Origin: Stratiolaelaps scimitus
Taxonomy: Eukaryota; Arthropoda; Arachnida; Mesostigmata; Laelapidae
Length of the DNA stretch: 64,000 bases
NCBI GenBank assembly: GCA_019614645.1
Contig: JABWDB010000019.1
Location: 4,944,501 to 5,008,500, forward strand
Direction of reading: 5' to 3'
Part shown: piece after piece, positions 1 to 11,655 of the stretch
Position numbering within the stretch: the stretch's first letter is position 1
Layout: every line of letters begins with the position of its first letter
Program-made: the position numbers and the translations under genes
The notes under the pieces: model-generated
Told to the model about the DNA's origin: nothing
The model's database searches: none
What the model saw: only the letters and a program-made list of their open reading frames with translations

Positions 1-80
1 TATTCAACGTAGCAACGAGGTGAATCTTTGAGCTAATATATGAATATACCACCACAATAGATAACGAAAGTAGTTTGTTC

Positions 81-108
81 ATATATGTATATATATATAT
101 ATATATAT
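81..108. repeat. (TA)n microsatellite
   Basis: A nearly pure TA run with one TG interruption. It is the first of roughly fifteen such tracts in the window. It is AT-rich spacer with no gene attached. Confidence 0.95.
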
Positions 109-1533
109 GCAGAAAACGTACACGAACGAATAATGAAAGATAATATTATAGTAAATCATATCATTCAATTTTTCAGCTAACATCAACACCGAGAAGGATC
201 AGTAGAAAACGTATAAACACTCGATTCGTGGCCCGAAGCGATCATGTATTTGAGAGCGATTATGTTTGTGAGAGAATCTCAGCCAACTTAAAGATCAACA
301 AGTATTTGATGTCAAAGCTGATGGTTTTCTAAGTAAATGTCAAAGAGGTTTTCAACAGCGATAACGGCTTATAACTTGCATATGTCTACAACCGCTTTGA
401 TAGGAGAACAAGGTCGAAGTTCCGAAATGGAAGGAAAAGTATTATACCATCATTACCTTTACATATCACGGAAGTTGGAAGACCTAAAATGAGATAAGCA
501 AACTAGGCCTTTTTAGGTCAACGACACCACCCTGCTGTCGAGCGCAACCGAGTAATCGAAAGCTCAGTAATTTTCAGACTTCATCTAGTCTATTCTGCTA
601 CGATGAAGTATTTGATTTTGGCTTTTTCGACATTTTCTCAATACTACTTTTTGTGGATAGTTCGATACATATGCATCGATTTTTTTCTCTTCTGGCTGCT
701 TTTTTGAACTTTTTTTTCTGCATTGAATTACTTGTTTTTGTCAATTATTCTGTAGAATACAAATATGTTCACTTGTTTACACCCGTCATCAGTTACTATC
801 GCATGTTCATCGTGTCCGCTACGAAGCGGCCTCTGTTGGCAATGTGCTCATTTACCCTAGCCCCATTTCTGGGTACAGATGCACCGTAGCTCTAGTTTGT
901 CCGATGATTTCCGTTTCGAGGAGGCTGGTCCAAGGGCTCTACGAGCAACTGTATGCCACCAGACGAACAATTACAGAGTAGTAGAACCAGCCTGCCTGCC
1001 TGCCTGCCCTGTACCTATTTTCCCAGGATTGTAACCGTCGTTGTAGCTCTTCATCGATCCACCAATAAAAGACGATTGGTACTTGAATACGTTTTAGAAC
1101 CGTTTTTTCCCCTCTCCACCCAACTCAAAATGACAGTTGTTTCGCAAGCTGACGCACACAGCTTGAAGTCTAGCAGGTGTGTGCCGATTTCAGCGCGCAT
1201 CTCTAATGGAGAACGAGCCCCTGCAGCGATCTGTCTAAGCCACAGAAGCAAAGAAGACAAAATACGCTTGCTCGTGAGTCGACGCTTCTCCGAAAGTAAC
1301 CTACGCCTTGTGTGTGTTCTTTTCAATCACGGAGTTCACTTGAGACTCGTGCATATATACCGTATCCCAGTATATTGCTACAGCGATACAAAAAGAATAC
1401 GAACTTTCACGCAAGTTAGAGTATTTGGCATTTGGAACGTTTCCCCAAGGAAGTATTCTAGGAAAGAGAAAAGTCGGAAAAAGAAAATGCTGCACTAATC
1501 GTAGATTCTTTTTCGCAACCCGTCGGTTGTTTT
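109..1533. other. Unassigned sequence, no gene recognised
   Basis: Open frames at 653-889 and 953-1498 on the plus strand are free of stops but contain no motif I know, and minus-strand frames overlap the second one. A short (CCTG)n run sits at 990-1008. I see no splice-flanked exon of good quality and no transposon motif here. I read it as intergenic or intronic DNA. Confidence 0.5.
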
Positions 1534-1564
1534 ACATATATACATATATATATATATATATATA
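1534..1564. repeat. (TA)n microsatellite
   Basis: A TA dinucleotide tract with two CA interruptions at its left end, flanked by ordinary mixed sequence. Confidence 0.95.
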
Positions 1565-1809
1565 GATTGCAGCCGTGGAACCTCTTGACTTGTTGAACTT
1601 GTTTCTGCTCATGTATCTGTCACAGGGGAAGCATCGAATATTTGGAACTTGAATTCTTGCTTTGCTTATTGGCGGACCAGCTAGAGGCGCTTCTGTAGGA
1701 GCTCCACAAACACTCTTGGTTCACTGTGAAAGACTTTGCTTTAGTTGCTATCTACATAGATACAAAGAGAACGTCTGTACATGATAACTATACAGCATGC
1801 ATTATGTAG

Positions 1810-1847
1810 TGTCCCAATAGGGGACAAACAATGCCCAATCAGGGCAT
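1810..1847. repeat. Two tandem mini-hairpins
   Basis: Two perfect 6-bp stems with 5-nt loops lie 4 nt apart. The first has arms tgtccc/gggaca (1810-1826) and the second atgccc/gggcat (1831-1847). Both share the core CCCAAT followed closely by GGG. This could be a small local duplication or chance. Function is unknown. Confidence 0.5.
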
Positions 1848-2240
1848 TTGATTGGCTAGGATTATTCGATGATAACACAGAGCGGCATCTATTTAACTAT
1901 TCGCTGTATATTTTAAGGTAATTCACAGTTTAATTAGTATCGCATTTATTCAAACATACAATAATTAGGAATTATTTCTATTATTGTAAGGTAATCAATA
2001 TTGTCCGTTGTTGAAGTGATGCCGAAGCAAGCACAGTATATATTCTTTTCTCAAGTTCACACCGACCACCATTGGTGCTGCTATCGTGAGTCATTCAACA
2101 ATGAACAGCTCTGACAGACAGGAAGACTCGTGCCTTTTATCGGCTTTACGATACAATGGTACTATACAAGGGGCGACAGATGGAACTTTTCCGAAGGACG
2201 AAATGCTAACACCAAAAATCCAGGATCCAAGTGGATGTCC

Positions 2241-2254
2241 GAGAGAGAGAGAGA
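2241..2254. repeat. (GA)n microsatellite
   Basis: Seven GA units inside a weak open frame at 2086-2298. That frame shows no recognisable domain and is overlapped by an equally open minus-strand frame, so I do not call it a gene. Confidence 0.8.
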
Positions 2255-3373
2255 AAAGAATCAGGATTAATGGAGTCTCACTTGAGGTAAGCCGCTGAGG
2301 TAAGTTACCACTGCAACTGCCGTCCATGTGACCAAATGACGAACGCAGTCTCTACTCGTTGCTGAACAGATATCATTCATTCATTCGCGGTGCAGAGAGA
2401 GAGCGGAAAAGTACATAGGCTTAGCATGCAGCAGTCTTGTCTGATGTACTCAAGTCGGCGATATTGTAGGAAAGTTATGAGGGAATTGTTGTAACAAAAC
2501 CCAGATAGTCACCATCAACAAACTGCTTAGTACAGACAATTCATTAATTTTCGTCAATTTCTCACGTATCCACGTCGAGTCGCACAGCTCAATGTGTGGG
2601 TATACAACTTCTGTGAGTAATTCCGCTAATCGTCCCGTGTGTACAGCGCCTCTCTATAAACAACAAGTCGGAGAATAGCATGTTTTATAGAAGGGGATCA
2701 CGTTTGGCAAGAACACATCTGGTCTGTGGATACTGTTCATCTTCTTCTGAGCATATCACAACGTGAGAACATAGGCTAAACCCCCCCTCATATGAACCTA
2801 GCGGTTTTCTTCAAAATGATATCACGTCGTCTGCCGCCTCTTGAACGAACTCTGCGAGAGATTTTAGTCCTCATGATGTCCTCACTACTGACACTATCAA
2901 ATCATGTTATTCGAGTGACGTGCGGCAATTTATTTTTTCTCATTATCGTCGTCGTCAACGCGACTAATGTGAAAGTAATATTCTAGAGTTCGACTCAGAA
3001 TGGAGAAACACGTGCAATATAATGGGAATGACTCGACATCTGATAGGATCGGTCCCTATCCGCAGTGGAAGAAATCAGCTTGAAATCAGCTCATCCATAC
3101 AAGAGCCGTGATGGTCGCTGTCTTCAGCAATGCACAAGGTGCAAAAATTCGGACAGGCTGGACCTTGTCTCAATATATTCGAGAAGAAAAATCTGTAACC
3201 AGTTATAGCTGAGGCAAGCGAGAACACGCACGTTTTAGTAGGTTAAGGTATTAATGAGCGATATGCGTTTGGTGGATGCAAGCATCGTGGTACTGCAAAA
3301 TGTTTATCCAGTGATCGATTGTATTTCACTGGTAAACAAACATTCCAAGTACCTTACAAATGTTACCTCCTAG

Positions 3374-4140
3374 GAATTTGCTGCTGTCGTCGACGCGGCG
3401 ACGCTGCAAATGATCGCTAACGGCGTTACGCGATGTGGCGAGCATGCTGAGAACCCTTGGCCAGCAGCTCGGCCCCCAAAAAATAGAAGCGAGCTACTAA
3501 GCGGCTCAAGCAGCTCAGAGAGGAATTCCCCTTGCCTACAGGCGACTATGTAACCACTCTATCGCCAACCGTAAAGTACCTTGGCATGATTTTAGACACG
3601 GGCCTAACAAGTACGTCGCACGTCAAATACGCGGCGGAAAAGACGTCCGAGGCTTCAAACCTCTGCCGTCTATTCCAAAGATTAAACAACGGCCCATGGC
3701 GCAAAGAGTCTGCCGAGAGAGCCGGACTAGGTTAGCAGCAGCTGCGCAGGTCGTGGCAAGGCCGATCCTCTGCCACTTCCGTATAAAAAATGTAGCAAGT
3801 AAAACTGAACGACACAGCAGCTGAAGGAAGAGAATGGATTTGTGGAATCAAGAGGGCTCTGCAGTTGAAAAAGAGGACTCATGGTACTAGTCGAAGACTT
3901 TCTTTCCAGATCTGAGATCAACTTGACGCGGGGACCTGACGTATCCACTTGCACAACCGCTGACGGGTCACGGAGCCTTTGATAAGTACAGGCACAGGAT
4001 CGGAAAGGTAAGCTCGCCAACGTGCCGGATGTGCGCAACAGGATAGGAAGGTGACGCCCTTGACACCTTCGATAGATGCGATGAGAGATTGGCGCTGGCA
4101 AGAAATATCGGACATGCAGAAATACAGGTCACTTGCTTCT
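3374..4140 (+). pseudogene. R1-clade LINE relic: RT thumb to C-terminal CCHC region
   Basis: This is a decayed 3' half of a non-LTR retrotransposon ORF2. In order it shows a segment beginning EFAAVVDAATL (3374), a GQQLGPQK segment as after the RT palm of R1 elements (3447 on), then VKYLGMILDTGL with HVKYAAEK and a LCRL helix (3532-3735). Near the end is KYRHRIGKVSSPTCRMC followed by DALDTFDRC (about 3980-4090), matching the R1 pattern CxxC-x-H-x-C with the usual histidine replaced by aspartate. Successive blocks lie in different frames (2, 0, 1, 0), and there are in-frame stops, so it cannot be functional. The 5' two thirds (endonuclease, RT catalytic box) are missing. Family assignment rests on motif order. 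R1 elements normally insert in 28S rDNA, and no rDNA flank is seen here. Confidence 0.75.
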
Positions 4141-5060
4141 TCTATAGATTCATGACTTGCACGCACATTTAATCGGCTTATATGTTGTAAACGATTTCTT
4201 TCTATTGTAATACTTACACGAGGACGATTTACATTTAACCATACATTTTATTACCTAGTTCAATATTGCCGTATCGTCTCAGTGGCCGTAACGAACCATA
4301 TTAGCGCTTATAGGTGGCGAAAATATCCCGTTAGTTGACTTACAACTATGAGCTAGCGATGAACGGGGGGGGGGTCCTTTATTTAGTTCTTCCATGGAAT
4401 TCTCCTAAGGAAATATGTTCGAAAGGACTAGAGACGAGTACTAGGTGCTCTGACGAGTCGGGGCGAACTCCGGGTCCGCGGGTCACCATAATAATGGCAT
4501 GATTGGACGTTCGAGTAGATAGGACCGGCGTCTCGCCCAGCGACACCCACCAGTCTGCACTAGGCTGCACGCAATCGCCTGCGAACAAAGGACAACCCCG
4601 CACCGATCCCCACAGTAAGATAAGGCTGCTTAGGCCACTGTTCAAGAGACGTGGTATAATCAAGAGGAGATAAGCGTAGACCGATTCTATTCGGTCGGCT
4701 AGCAAGCTTTCAAGGAATAAACCATCTGAACTCGGCGGGAGTAGTCCGGGCCCTGCTGTATTGTTCTCCTGTTCACGCGACCTCCTCTGGAAAGCGTCAC
4801 TTCACCAGGCGGCTGATCCCAATCTACTTTGTACTAGATGTTGGTCGAAAGGCAAGTCCGTTGCAAACAGTCTAACAATTTGCCATAAAACATTACATAA
4901 ATACAATACAAGCTTATCGTCTTCCGACGGCCTGGATTTGTGCCAGTCGACCAAGGGAAGCAGATCTTGATACCCCCAACAACTCCTTGATGGTTTTTAC
5001 GACTAGGCTAAATCCTACTGCAGACGATCGCCTGGCGCGCTGGTCGAGCCGATTACCCGT
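4141..5060. other. Unassigned stretch after R1 relic
   Basis: This contains a G10 run near 4367-4376 and a 108-codon minus-strand open frame (4379-4705) with no motif I can name. The first part may be the decayed 3' untranslated end of the R1-like element, but no tail or target duplication was found. Confidence 0.4.
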
Positions 5061-5084
5061 TTGTTCTCTGGCTGCAGTTACACA

Positions 5085-5468
5085 ATGAGCCCAACGTATC
5101 GTTCGGTGGAACCGATAGTGGCAGACGTCTTGCGCAAGTTCGCTATTACAAATACAATATTATGGTTAGGATCGGGTGATCTGAGAACGATTTTGAAATC
5201 TGAAAATCCGAACCGTGAATTTCAAATGGATTTCAAAGCTTCTTCGAAGTTTTCTGAGTTACTCGTAGATTTCCCCCGCAAATATTCGAAATTGAGATAT
5301 CTTGACATAGACGCCTGTTTTCAGATGACAAAATTTACGATGTGTGAGCGCTGGTTCCAAGTGCCCTTCGATTTAATTTGGTGTTCCTCGAAAGCATCAG
5401 GTATTTTCTATTGTTTGTTCGCTTATTTTTGCACTATTATAGCAATCGTGCTAATCTTGCGCGTTTGA
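5085..5468 (+). CDS. Unrecognised open frame, possible exon
   Basis: An ATG at 5085 opens 127 codons. A pyrimidine-rich acceptor-like stretch ending in CTGCAG lies just upstream (AG at 5076-5077), and a GT follows GCATCAG near 5400, so an internal exon of about 320 nt is possible. The translated product looks protein-like, with a hydrophobic C-terminal stretch in the read-through version, but I recognise no domain. It could equally be a transposon fragment or a chance frame. Confidence 0.22.
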   Translation: MSPTYRSVEPIVADVLRKFAITNTILWLGSGDLRTILKSENPNREFQMDFKASSKFSELLVDFPRKYSKLRYLDIDACFQMTKFTMCERWFQVPFDLIWCSSKASGIFYCLFAYFCTIIAIVLILRV

Positions 5469-5599
5469 TGACGTTTGAGGAGAGGACGAATTTCTCCGTT
5501 TCTAAGTTGTTGCACTCCGTTGTATGCAGGCACGCGTACAAACAGACGCGTTCTATATAACGCTGAATGAAAGACACATTTACCTAATTCCTTAACTAT

Positions 5600-6615
5600 G
5601 ATTATTCCACATCCGCAACAAGTTTCCTCAAATGGCATCACGCAGAGGCGTAGCGTCCACCATAGATCTGGCAGCGTTCATTCTACAGCAGCTATAAATG
5701 TTTCATTCATATCAGTATTCCATTTCGAAGTACATTGTCCAGTACCGAGCAGCATTACCATTGTAAATTTCCGACTTACTAGCTCATCTGTCCTCTGCTG
5801 CCACACGGGCCAAGTTGGCGACCACTCTGTTGGGTAGCCACGGTGCGGGTCACACCAACGATGCGGTAGGTTTCGATTTAGGAATGGCTAGATTTCCTAA
5901 TCATCCTCTGGGCGAGTAGGCTCGGTTCTGGCCTAGATAGTACACGAACCGTCTTTGCGCTGTGTACGAACAGGGTAAAGACTCAGAACTTCACTTGCAC
6001 CGCGCGCGTCATTTCCTGAGGGAGAACATTTTAGGATCTCACTCCCCTGTGCAAGCCTATCGCGCCTACCCCAACCAACGCTTAGAGTATGTTAACAAAG
6101 TCACAGTGTCGCGGTGAACAATACCACGTATCATTGTAGCTATGTGCTCGGGGACATGTTGTCCGATAGAGTGTGTACTAGAAATATGCGGTGAGCCTTC
6201 GCTAATGGGCTTGAAAACGCCGCGGCCACGAACAGAGTCGTTTGGTCACGTTCATTCTGTTGTTTGTGTCTCAAGGGACACCGTGAACAAGGGCGAGTTT
6301 AGGACGGACGGACAAACGAATCGCTGGGCCGAAATGCTCTGCAATCATAGTATTATAGTCGCCTGTGAATTGTCGATTTGTTCAGTCAACTTCGGCATCG
6401 CTTTCAGATTCTGCCTCGTCGCACTGGTTACTATTGCAACACCAAAGGCAAGCCGTTTGAACGACTTTGAACCTCGAGTCCAGTTTCGGCTAGAAAACTG
6501 AGTTTGGCTATGAGAAGTGACTGCACATGTCCTATTGAAAAATGCATTTGTCTTATTAGGACTCAATGAGAATACTTGTAATAGGGAGGTAGTCGAATGT
6601 AATAATTAATTTCTT
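5600..6615. other. Unassigned sequence
   Basis: Short overlapping frames on both strands, the longest being 119 codons at 6142-6501, without recognisable motifs. I see no repeats of note. Confidence 0.4.
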
Positions 6616-6628
6616 GCTTACTCTAGCT
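6616..6628. repeat. Left target-site duplication of family Y copy 1
   Basis: GCTTACTCTAGCT here is identical over 13 bp to 6736-6748 on the other side of the 107-bp insert. This marks the insertion boundaries exactly. Confidence 0.8.
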
Positions 6629-6735
6629 ACCACCGTAGCACGTCTGCTCTTAAAAGGGTCCGTCTTATGAAGCCGTGCCTAACGCAGTACCGTGGACGTT
6701 AAATGTTGGCTGCGAGTCAGTCCGGAAAATTTACA
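6629..6735 (+). mobile_element. Family Y short dispersed repeat, copy 1, with target duplication
   Basis: A 107-bp insertion is bracketed by a perfect 13-bp direct repeat, GCTTACTCTAGCT, at 6616-6628 and 6736-6748. The core (GGGTCCGTCTTATGAAGC, then GTGGACGTTAAATGTTGGC, then GTCAGTCCGGAAAAT) recurs in diverged form at about 13721-13829, 27077-27135 (minus) and 27936-28020. There is no coding capacity, obvious terminal inverted repeat or poly-A. The duplication length suggests a retroposed fragment, perhaps the 3' end of a LINE or a SINE. The orientation given is arbitrary. Confidence 0.75.
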
Positions 6736-6748
6736 GCTTACTCTAGCT
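6736..6748. repeat. Right target-site duplication of family Y copy 1
   Basis: The matching 13-bp direct repeat to 6616-6628, with no mismatch. Confidence 0.8.
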
Positions 6749-8828
6749 GACATTGCAATACAATAAACTTCATTTGTCGCAACAAACGAACACTAAACGA
6801 TATCCAGATATCTACGCGGGGAGGATGAATAGTTTCTACTAACTTTATGAAAGCTTCTAGCAAGGGATGCGCACACTACAGTTAGATCGACGATAGATAA
6901 TCTCATGTTGAAGGTCCACGGTCAAAGTGATTGAATCTCGTAGAGGGAATAAATGCATCTCTGCTGAAACGGCTCACTCAGAACATTCGTCCACCAAATT
7001 CAAATCGACTAAACCTTACTCAAACGTACTCAAACATATGCGCGTCTAGCTCATCGATCTGAAAGCATTGCATGGTTGAGCTGTAAATCAAAGTCTTGCA
7101 TCTATAGCTAAGGAATAAATACAAAATGAAAAAAATGTCGAAGTAACTGGACAGAATAAATTTCTACAAAATGAATAAAGTTCGTAATAAGATTTTTAGT
7201 GAGGATTTATCTTCTTCGTTCATCTCAGTAGCCTATAATCATTTGCTCCACCAGCACGCACTTTGGAGCAGAGTATCCTATGGTGCCCTTTCTACACTCG
7301 GAACTACTAGTTTTATAGTTCTCTTAACTAGTACAACGGAAAGGTACACAAGCAAACTATGTACGCATACTGAGTGAGTCTCATATTGAACAGGAAAGTC
7401 TTGCGCATTTAACCGCGCACCGGACGGCGCATTTAACCGAGGTGTGGGACCCTCGACTGGGTGCCACCTCACGTTCCGAAATCTGCCTGCAAACCTGTCA
7501 CTCGAAGAGGGGGAAGGCCTGAGGCAAGATTTTATATGCCTCTTATATATTTACTTAGAGATGATTGAAATGCTAGCCGTAGGCAGCGGTTCGCATATGA
7601 ATCAGACGTGCCGATTTGCGTATATGCATATACAATCACAAACGACGAGCTGAACCGAATTGTCCTCTATTTTCATTGCTCACACAGGTAGACGCTTGTC
7701 GAGGGGACCAACAGAGAGTGACGAGGCCGTATCGTGTATCAATGATGTAAGTCCCTTGCCATAAATTGGATAAACGATGGTTTTGATCAGTACAAAGAGA
7801 CGCTCGCTGATCAGTGATTCTATTTCTAGTTAACAAGTGCGATTCTATCATATAATGATAGAAAACATACTTTCAGTTATAGCAAATAGTAAAAATGGGA
7901 AAACGACTCGCATAGCACATGGTTAGCATGTGCGTGTGCTGGTGCACGCGGTCATCGCACTCCGTATGGATGAAATTTCATATTTGGCTCACCCCTTCAC
8001 CCCCGTAATCGGCAGACGTTGAATCGCCTTCGGGAAGAAGAGCAAAGACTGACTGCTGATGAACTCCATCGGGGGAACAACATTTGAGAGAGAGAGAGAA
8101 GCAGAGAGGGGAGGAACTATTGAATAGAGGATTTTTCTTTTAGCCAGGACCCGTTAAAACGCACAGGAAGGATGTGGTCTTGCTTGACGTCCTTTGAGAT
8201 AAGTGTCACCGCAACGCCGCGACGAGAAACGGGGAACAGTTTCACAAAGGAAGTCGCGGTTAGTTGCGGTCAATTAGACAAGAGGTTACTGTTACGTTCA
8301 TTTTTGCTGTTGCACGCGTATATGTAGATGGTGAGTCACATGCGGCTGGAGAACATTAGTCAAAATATTTAACACTTCGAACGCCGCAGAGAATAAGCCC
8401 ACATTGTCATACGAAGCACCGATCAATTCCTGTGTACCAGTTACAAAGACAGCCACTTGTGTGTTGTCATGTACTACGCTGCCCGCACTATACGTGGATG
8501 AGGCTGTCCGGATAACAATGTAGCTCGCGCGAGGTCTAACAGTAACTATTTCCCCCGCCTCCTCGTCAAAGGCATCGATTATCTACTTTTTTTTAAAGCG
8601 AAACAAATAGAGTTCTTAAGGTCACTGACGCGATAAGCTGACTGGGCAGATCAAAAGTTTCGTAAGCTCTGAAGTTATTAGTCTTAATAGCTCAATATCT
8701 AATCTTAAGAGCCCCCCAGAAAGAACGCTGAGTTTGGCAGCGATTAGCGCAGCTGCTTAAACGAGACCCTAATCAGGAAGAATGACGTATAGAAAATTTT
8801 AAATTCAATTCCATTTACCCTGGACGAC
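6749..8828. other. Unassigned sequence
   Basis: No gene recognised. A 13-bp direct repeat, GCGCATTTAACCG, occurs at 7404-7416 and 7429-7441, and a short GA tract lies near 8087-8101. Open frames at 7171-7377, 7444-7653 and 7636-7851 are short and unremarkable. Confidence 0.4.
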
Positions 8829-8986
8829 TTTTTCTTTGAGAGGAGGAAATTTTCTTTAAACGCACGGACACCATCAGAGACACCTTCCAATCTCCATAAA
8901 AGTGGGCCGATCCCGTGCACTTGGGTCGACGTGGATGGCAAAACGTCTCTGCCTGCTAAAACCACCCTCTGCCGAGAGTCTATCTC
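8829..8986 (-). mobile_element. Family X dispersed repeat, copy A
   Basis: This is one of three related copies (others at 33165-33337 and 39650-39770). Read on the minus strand, it ends in CCTCCTCTC followed by an A-rich stretch with two interruptions, like an eroded poly-A tail. It is the longest copy on its 5' side (towards 8986). The minus frame is open across it (8744-9046), and all three copies keep a similar reading (an RQR segment, later VRLKK or the equivalent). The source may thus be the 3' coding end of a LINE. No target duplication was found. Confidence 0.7.
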
Positions 8987-9049
8987 TTCTCTAGATTCGG
9001 CACGGTTGGCATCACCCCAGACGCCTGTCAAGAATGAAGTGAACAACGT

Positions 9050-10701
9050 AGCAGGCGTCTGTTTCAGCCTTATGCTATTTGTAATGATAGCTAAAAGAAA
9101 AAATTAAATTATATAATTGAAGAATGTACATACGTATGGCCCAGAATGAAACTGTGTCAAAGCCGTCTAGACGATTCCAGCTCGTCTGCAAGTTGATGAT
9201 AATATCGATATTTGCCCGCATCGTTTGGTCTTTGGAGGTTCTGCGGATATTCATTGAGAGAGTGGATCGCATAGGCTCCACTTTTGATTCTGATTCGGGC
9301 TCCATTTTTGATATATTACATTACACATTTATAGGTACGAGAGATTAGCAGGCCCAAGGTCCAACGAAGCTAACATAGACAGTACTCGATGCTGAATTTT
9401 ACCCGTTCAGTTCTAACTCAGCATTAAGTCTCCCAAGTGAGGGAGTATGAAGAGAACTATGATATATGCATCAGTGGAACACCCACACTAACAGAGAGGC
9501 GCCGCCGGTACCGCTGGAGCAGGGACTGTCTTTGTGGCAGTCTCCCGCTGCTGTTGGGGCTCTAGCTCGCCATCAAATGCAATTCAGCTCGAAAGTAGAG
9601 ACAGCTGGCGTGGCCATTAGAGACCCACGTTTCAAATGGTGAAAAGATGTGCGCAGCATTCTATGTTGAAGTTTGGGCCTATCGACTTGATAAACCGGTA
9701 GGCTTCTCGAGGATCATCGACCCACGAAGAGGAAGGCGAACGTCAAGTAACGATTCTCAAAAGCGTTTCAAACTCAAATAACATGAGCGGTTTTCCTGAG
9801 ACAACGTCCACACACCTCTCTGAAGTGAAGTGCGGCTGAGAGTTTCATGAGTTAATACTATACTTGACTACTATACTATACAATAATGCGTTTCTACCTT
9901 TCACAATGCGGTGCAGATAAAATTGCATTAATATTATATTAGATAGTAGATACTATACGGCAAGTATTATATATAGGGTGTAAGGGCCTTAGGGCGTGAT
10001 CCGATCTGCAACAATCGTCCACAGAGCTCTCGTAAGCGAATATATTATTTAAGAGAATAAGACCATTGATCATAGTGGGCACTGTGCTGGATCATCTCAT
10101 CAGTGTATCCGAACAGAGAAGTGCCGGATCTCTCCATGGAAATACAATAGGGAGGGGTAGGCAAAAGTAGATGTTGCAAATGCGAGAAGAACAACGTGAA
10201 ACGTTGCAGTCGGAACAGCATCTGTTTTATTCAACTGTATCAATATTACCATAGCGAGGCCATTGTTGCAAGCGTTCGGAGGATGAGGCCATTTTCAGCC
10301 TTGACAACCATGATCGTGCCGGAGACGCAGCCAAGGGCTCTTCTGATGTATCGTGGATGTGGGCATTGGGTCCTGAACAAATTAGCGTTACCCTCGGGGC
10401 ATCCTGTCTCTCTAGACCCTCTGCTAGCTCCAATGTACGTTTACGCTCCACCCAATAATAGAGAACGCCGAGGGTGCGCTGGCTCGGGGTTGCGGCCTGC
10501 CCACGCTGCTGTTCGCCAGCAAAGAGGCAATGTCTACTATGAATTATTGATTAAGCTTATCGTCGTAGTTATTATCCCGGCAAGATGGAACTGACGCACA
10601 TTTTGGCCGAGACGACTTATTCTTATTCACTAGAGAATACCTGGTCCTACAGAATATAGTCTAGTGCACGTGTACGCGAATGATCACAGTTATGATCACC
10701 G

Positions 10702-10702
<1 letters not shown>
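9050..10702. other. Unassigned sequence, AT-rich in part
   Basis: Opposed open frames at 9124-9348 (plus) and 9075-9305 (minus) have no recognised domain. 9840-10060 is rich in ACTATA-like words. A 132-codon plus-strand frame starts with GTG at 10196. I see no support for a gene. Confidence 0.4.
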
Positions 10703-10737
<35 letters not shown>

Positions 10738-10741
10738 TATA
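10703..10741. repeat. (TA)n microsatellite
   Basis: An almost uninterrupted TA run of about 38 bp, ending in GATATA. Confidence 0.95.
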
Positions 10742-11286
10742 CTACTGCTGCTACCCTCACTGGCATGCCTCGAAGACACCCTCATTCTCCCTCTGCTAGG
10801 CATTCCCCTTTCTGCACGAGGCGATCCCGAACCTGTTGTTTCAGACGTAGGTGGAGCTGTCGTTATTGAGAACGTGATTCAACGTTGAGGAGTATCCCAG
10901 TCACGATTTTATCTCGATTTGTTTTTGGTAATCACCGTGACCTCTTCTCGATTTACGTCTTGCCCATTTTTCCTAATGCTTTAGGTGTGTTTTTAGCTCC
11001 ATGGAAACATTAGGACATGGTTGGAATCAACTGCCGGTCCCTGCAAGTAACTGTTAGAATTAAGACTTTGACAGTCCCGGTCAGTGCCCCAAGTCAAAAT
11101 TGGTTCTGGATTTAGTCAGTAAGAGTCTGACACCACCAAGCAAATATCTTAGTGTGAGGCCTGGTGCCCATGCAGGATTTACCTTTAACCTCTTAAAAAA
11201 AAAAGTAAAAAAAAAAGCACCACAGAAACATTGGGCGTTCTAAGCCACAAGGGTGGAAAAAGATGCGACCGAACATATGAACAACT

Positions 11287-11655
11287 GAGAGACAGGGAAT
11301 CATGTCTGTGAGACAATATGCATATGGGAAAATGCGCTCGACGATGGACACCGTCTGCTTGATCGTTCCTAGTACCACCGCGGTGGCAGTCAACGACGAC
11401 CGGCCTATGGATATGTTGTATACTGATCTCAAGAGCGAGTTTAAAACTGTTCCCCACGAAGCGTTCCTATCCGTCTTATTACCGAAGTCCAAACTTGGTT
11501 GCTTAGATTTCCGTGGACTTACTCAGTGGACGTTTTATCAACGTCACAGTAGGACACACTTTCTTCAGGACTGGATATGCCAAGGCTGGATGCCTTCGGG
11601 AAAAGGATCCGAGCAGCACATTTTATTTGTCAGTACTATTTATGGTGTCTATTGA
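11287..11655 (+). pseudogene. Non-LTR reverse-transcriptase relic (palm domain)
   Basis: The plus frame reads GKMRST, then MDMLYTDLKSEFKTVPHEAF, then LSVLLPKSKLGCLD, LTQWT, and near the end KGSEQHILFVSTIYGVY. This is the order of RT motifs of Jockey/CR1-like LINEs: the RST box, the DxxKAFDxVxH box, the LxxW segment and the PQGSxLxPLLFxxY box. Key residues are lost. The box A aspartate-bearing AFD reads EFK, and PQGS reads EQHI. The frame closes before the YADD box. A poly-A-like run lies upstream at 11195-11217. It is a dead fragment in unremarkable surroundings. Confidence 0.6.
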
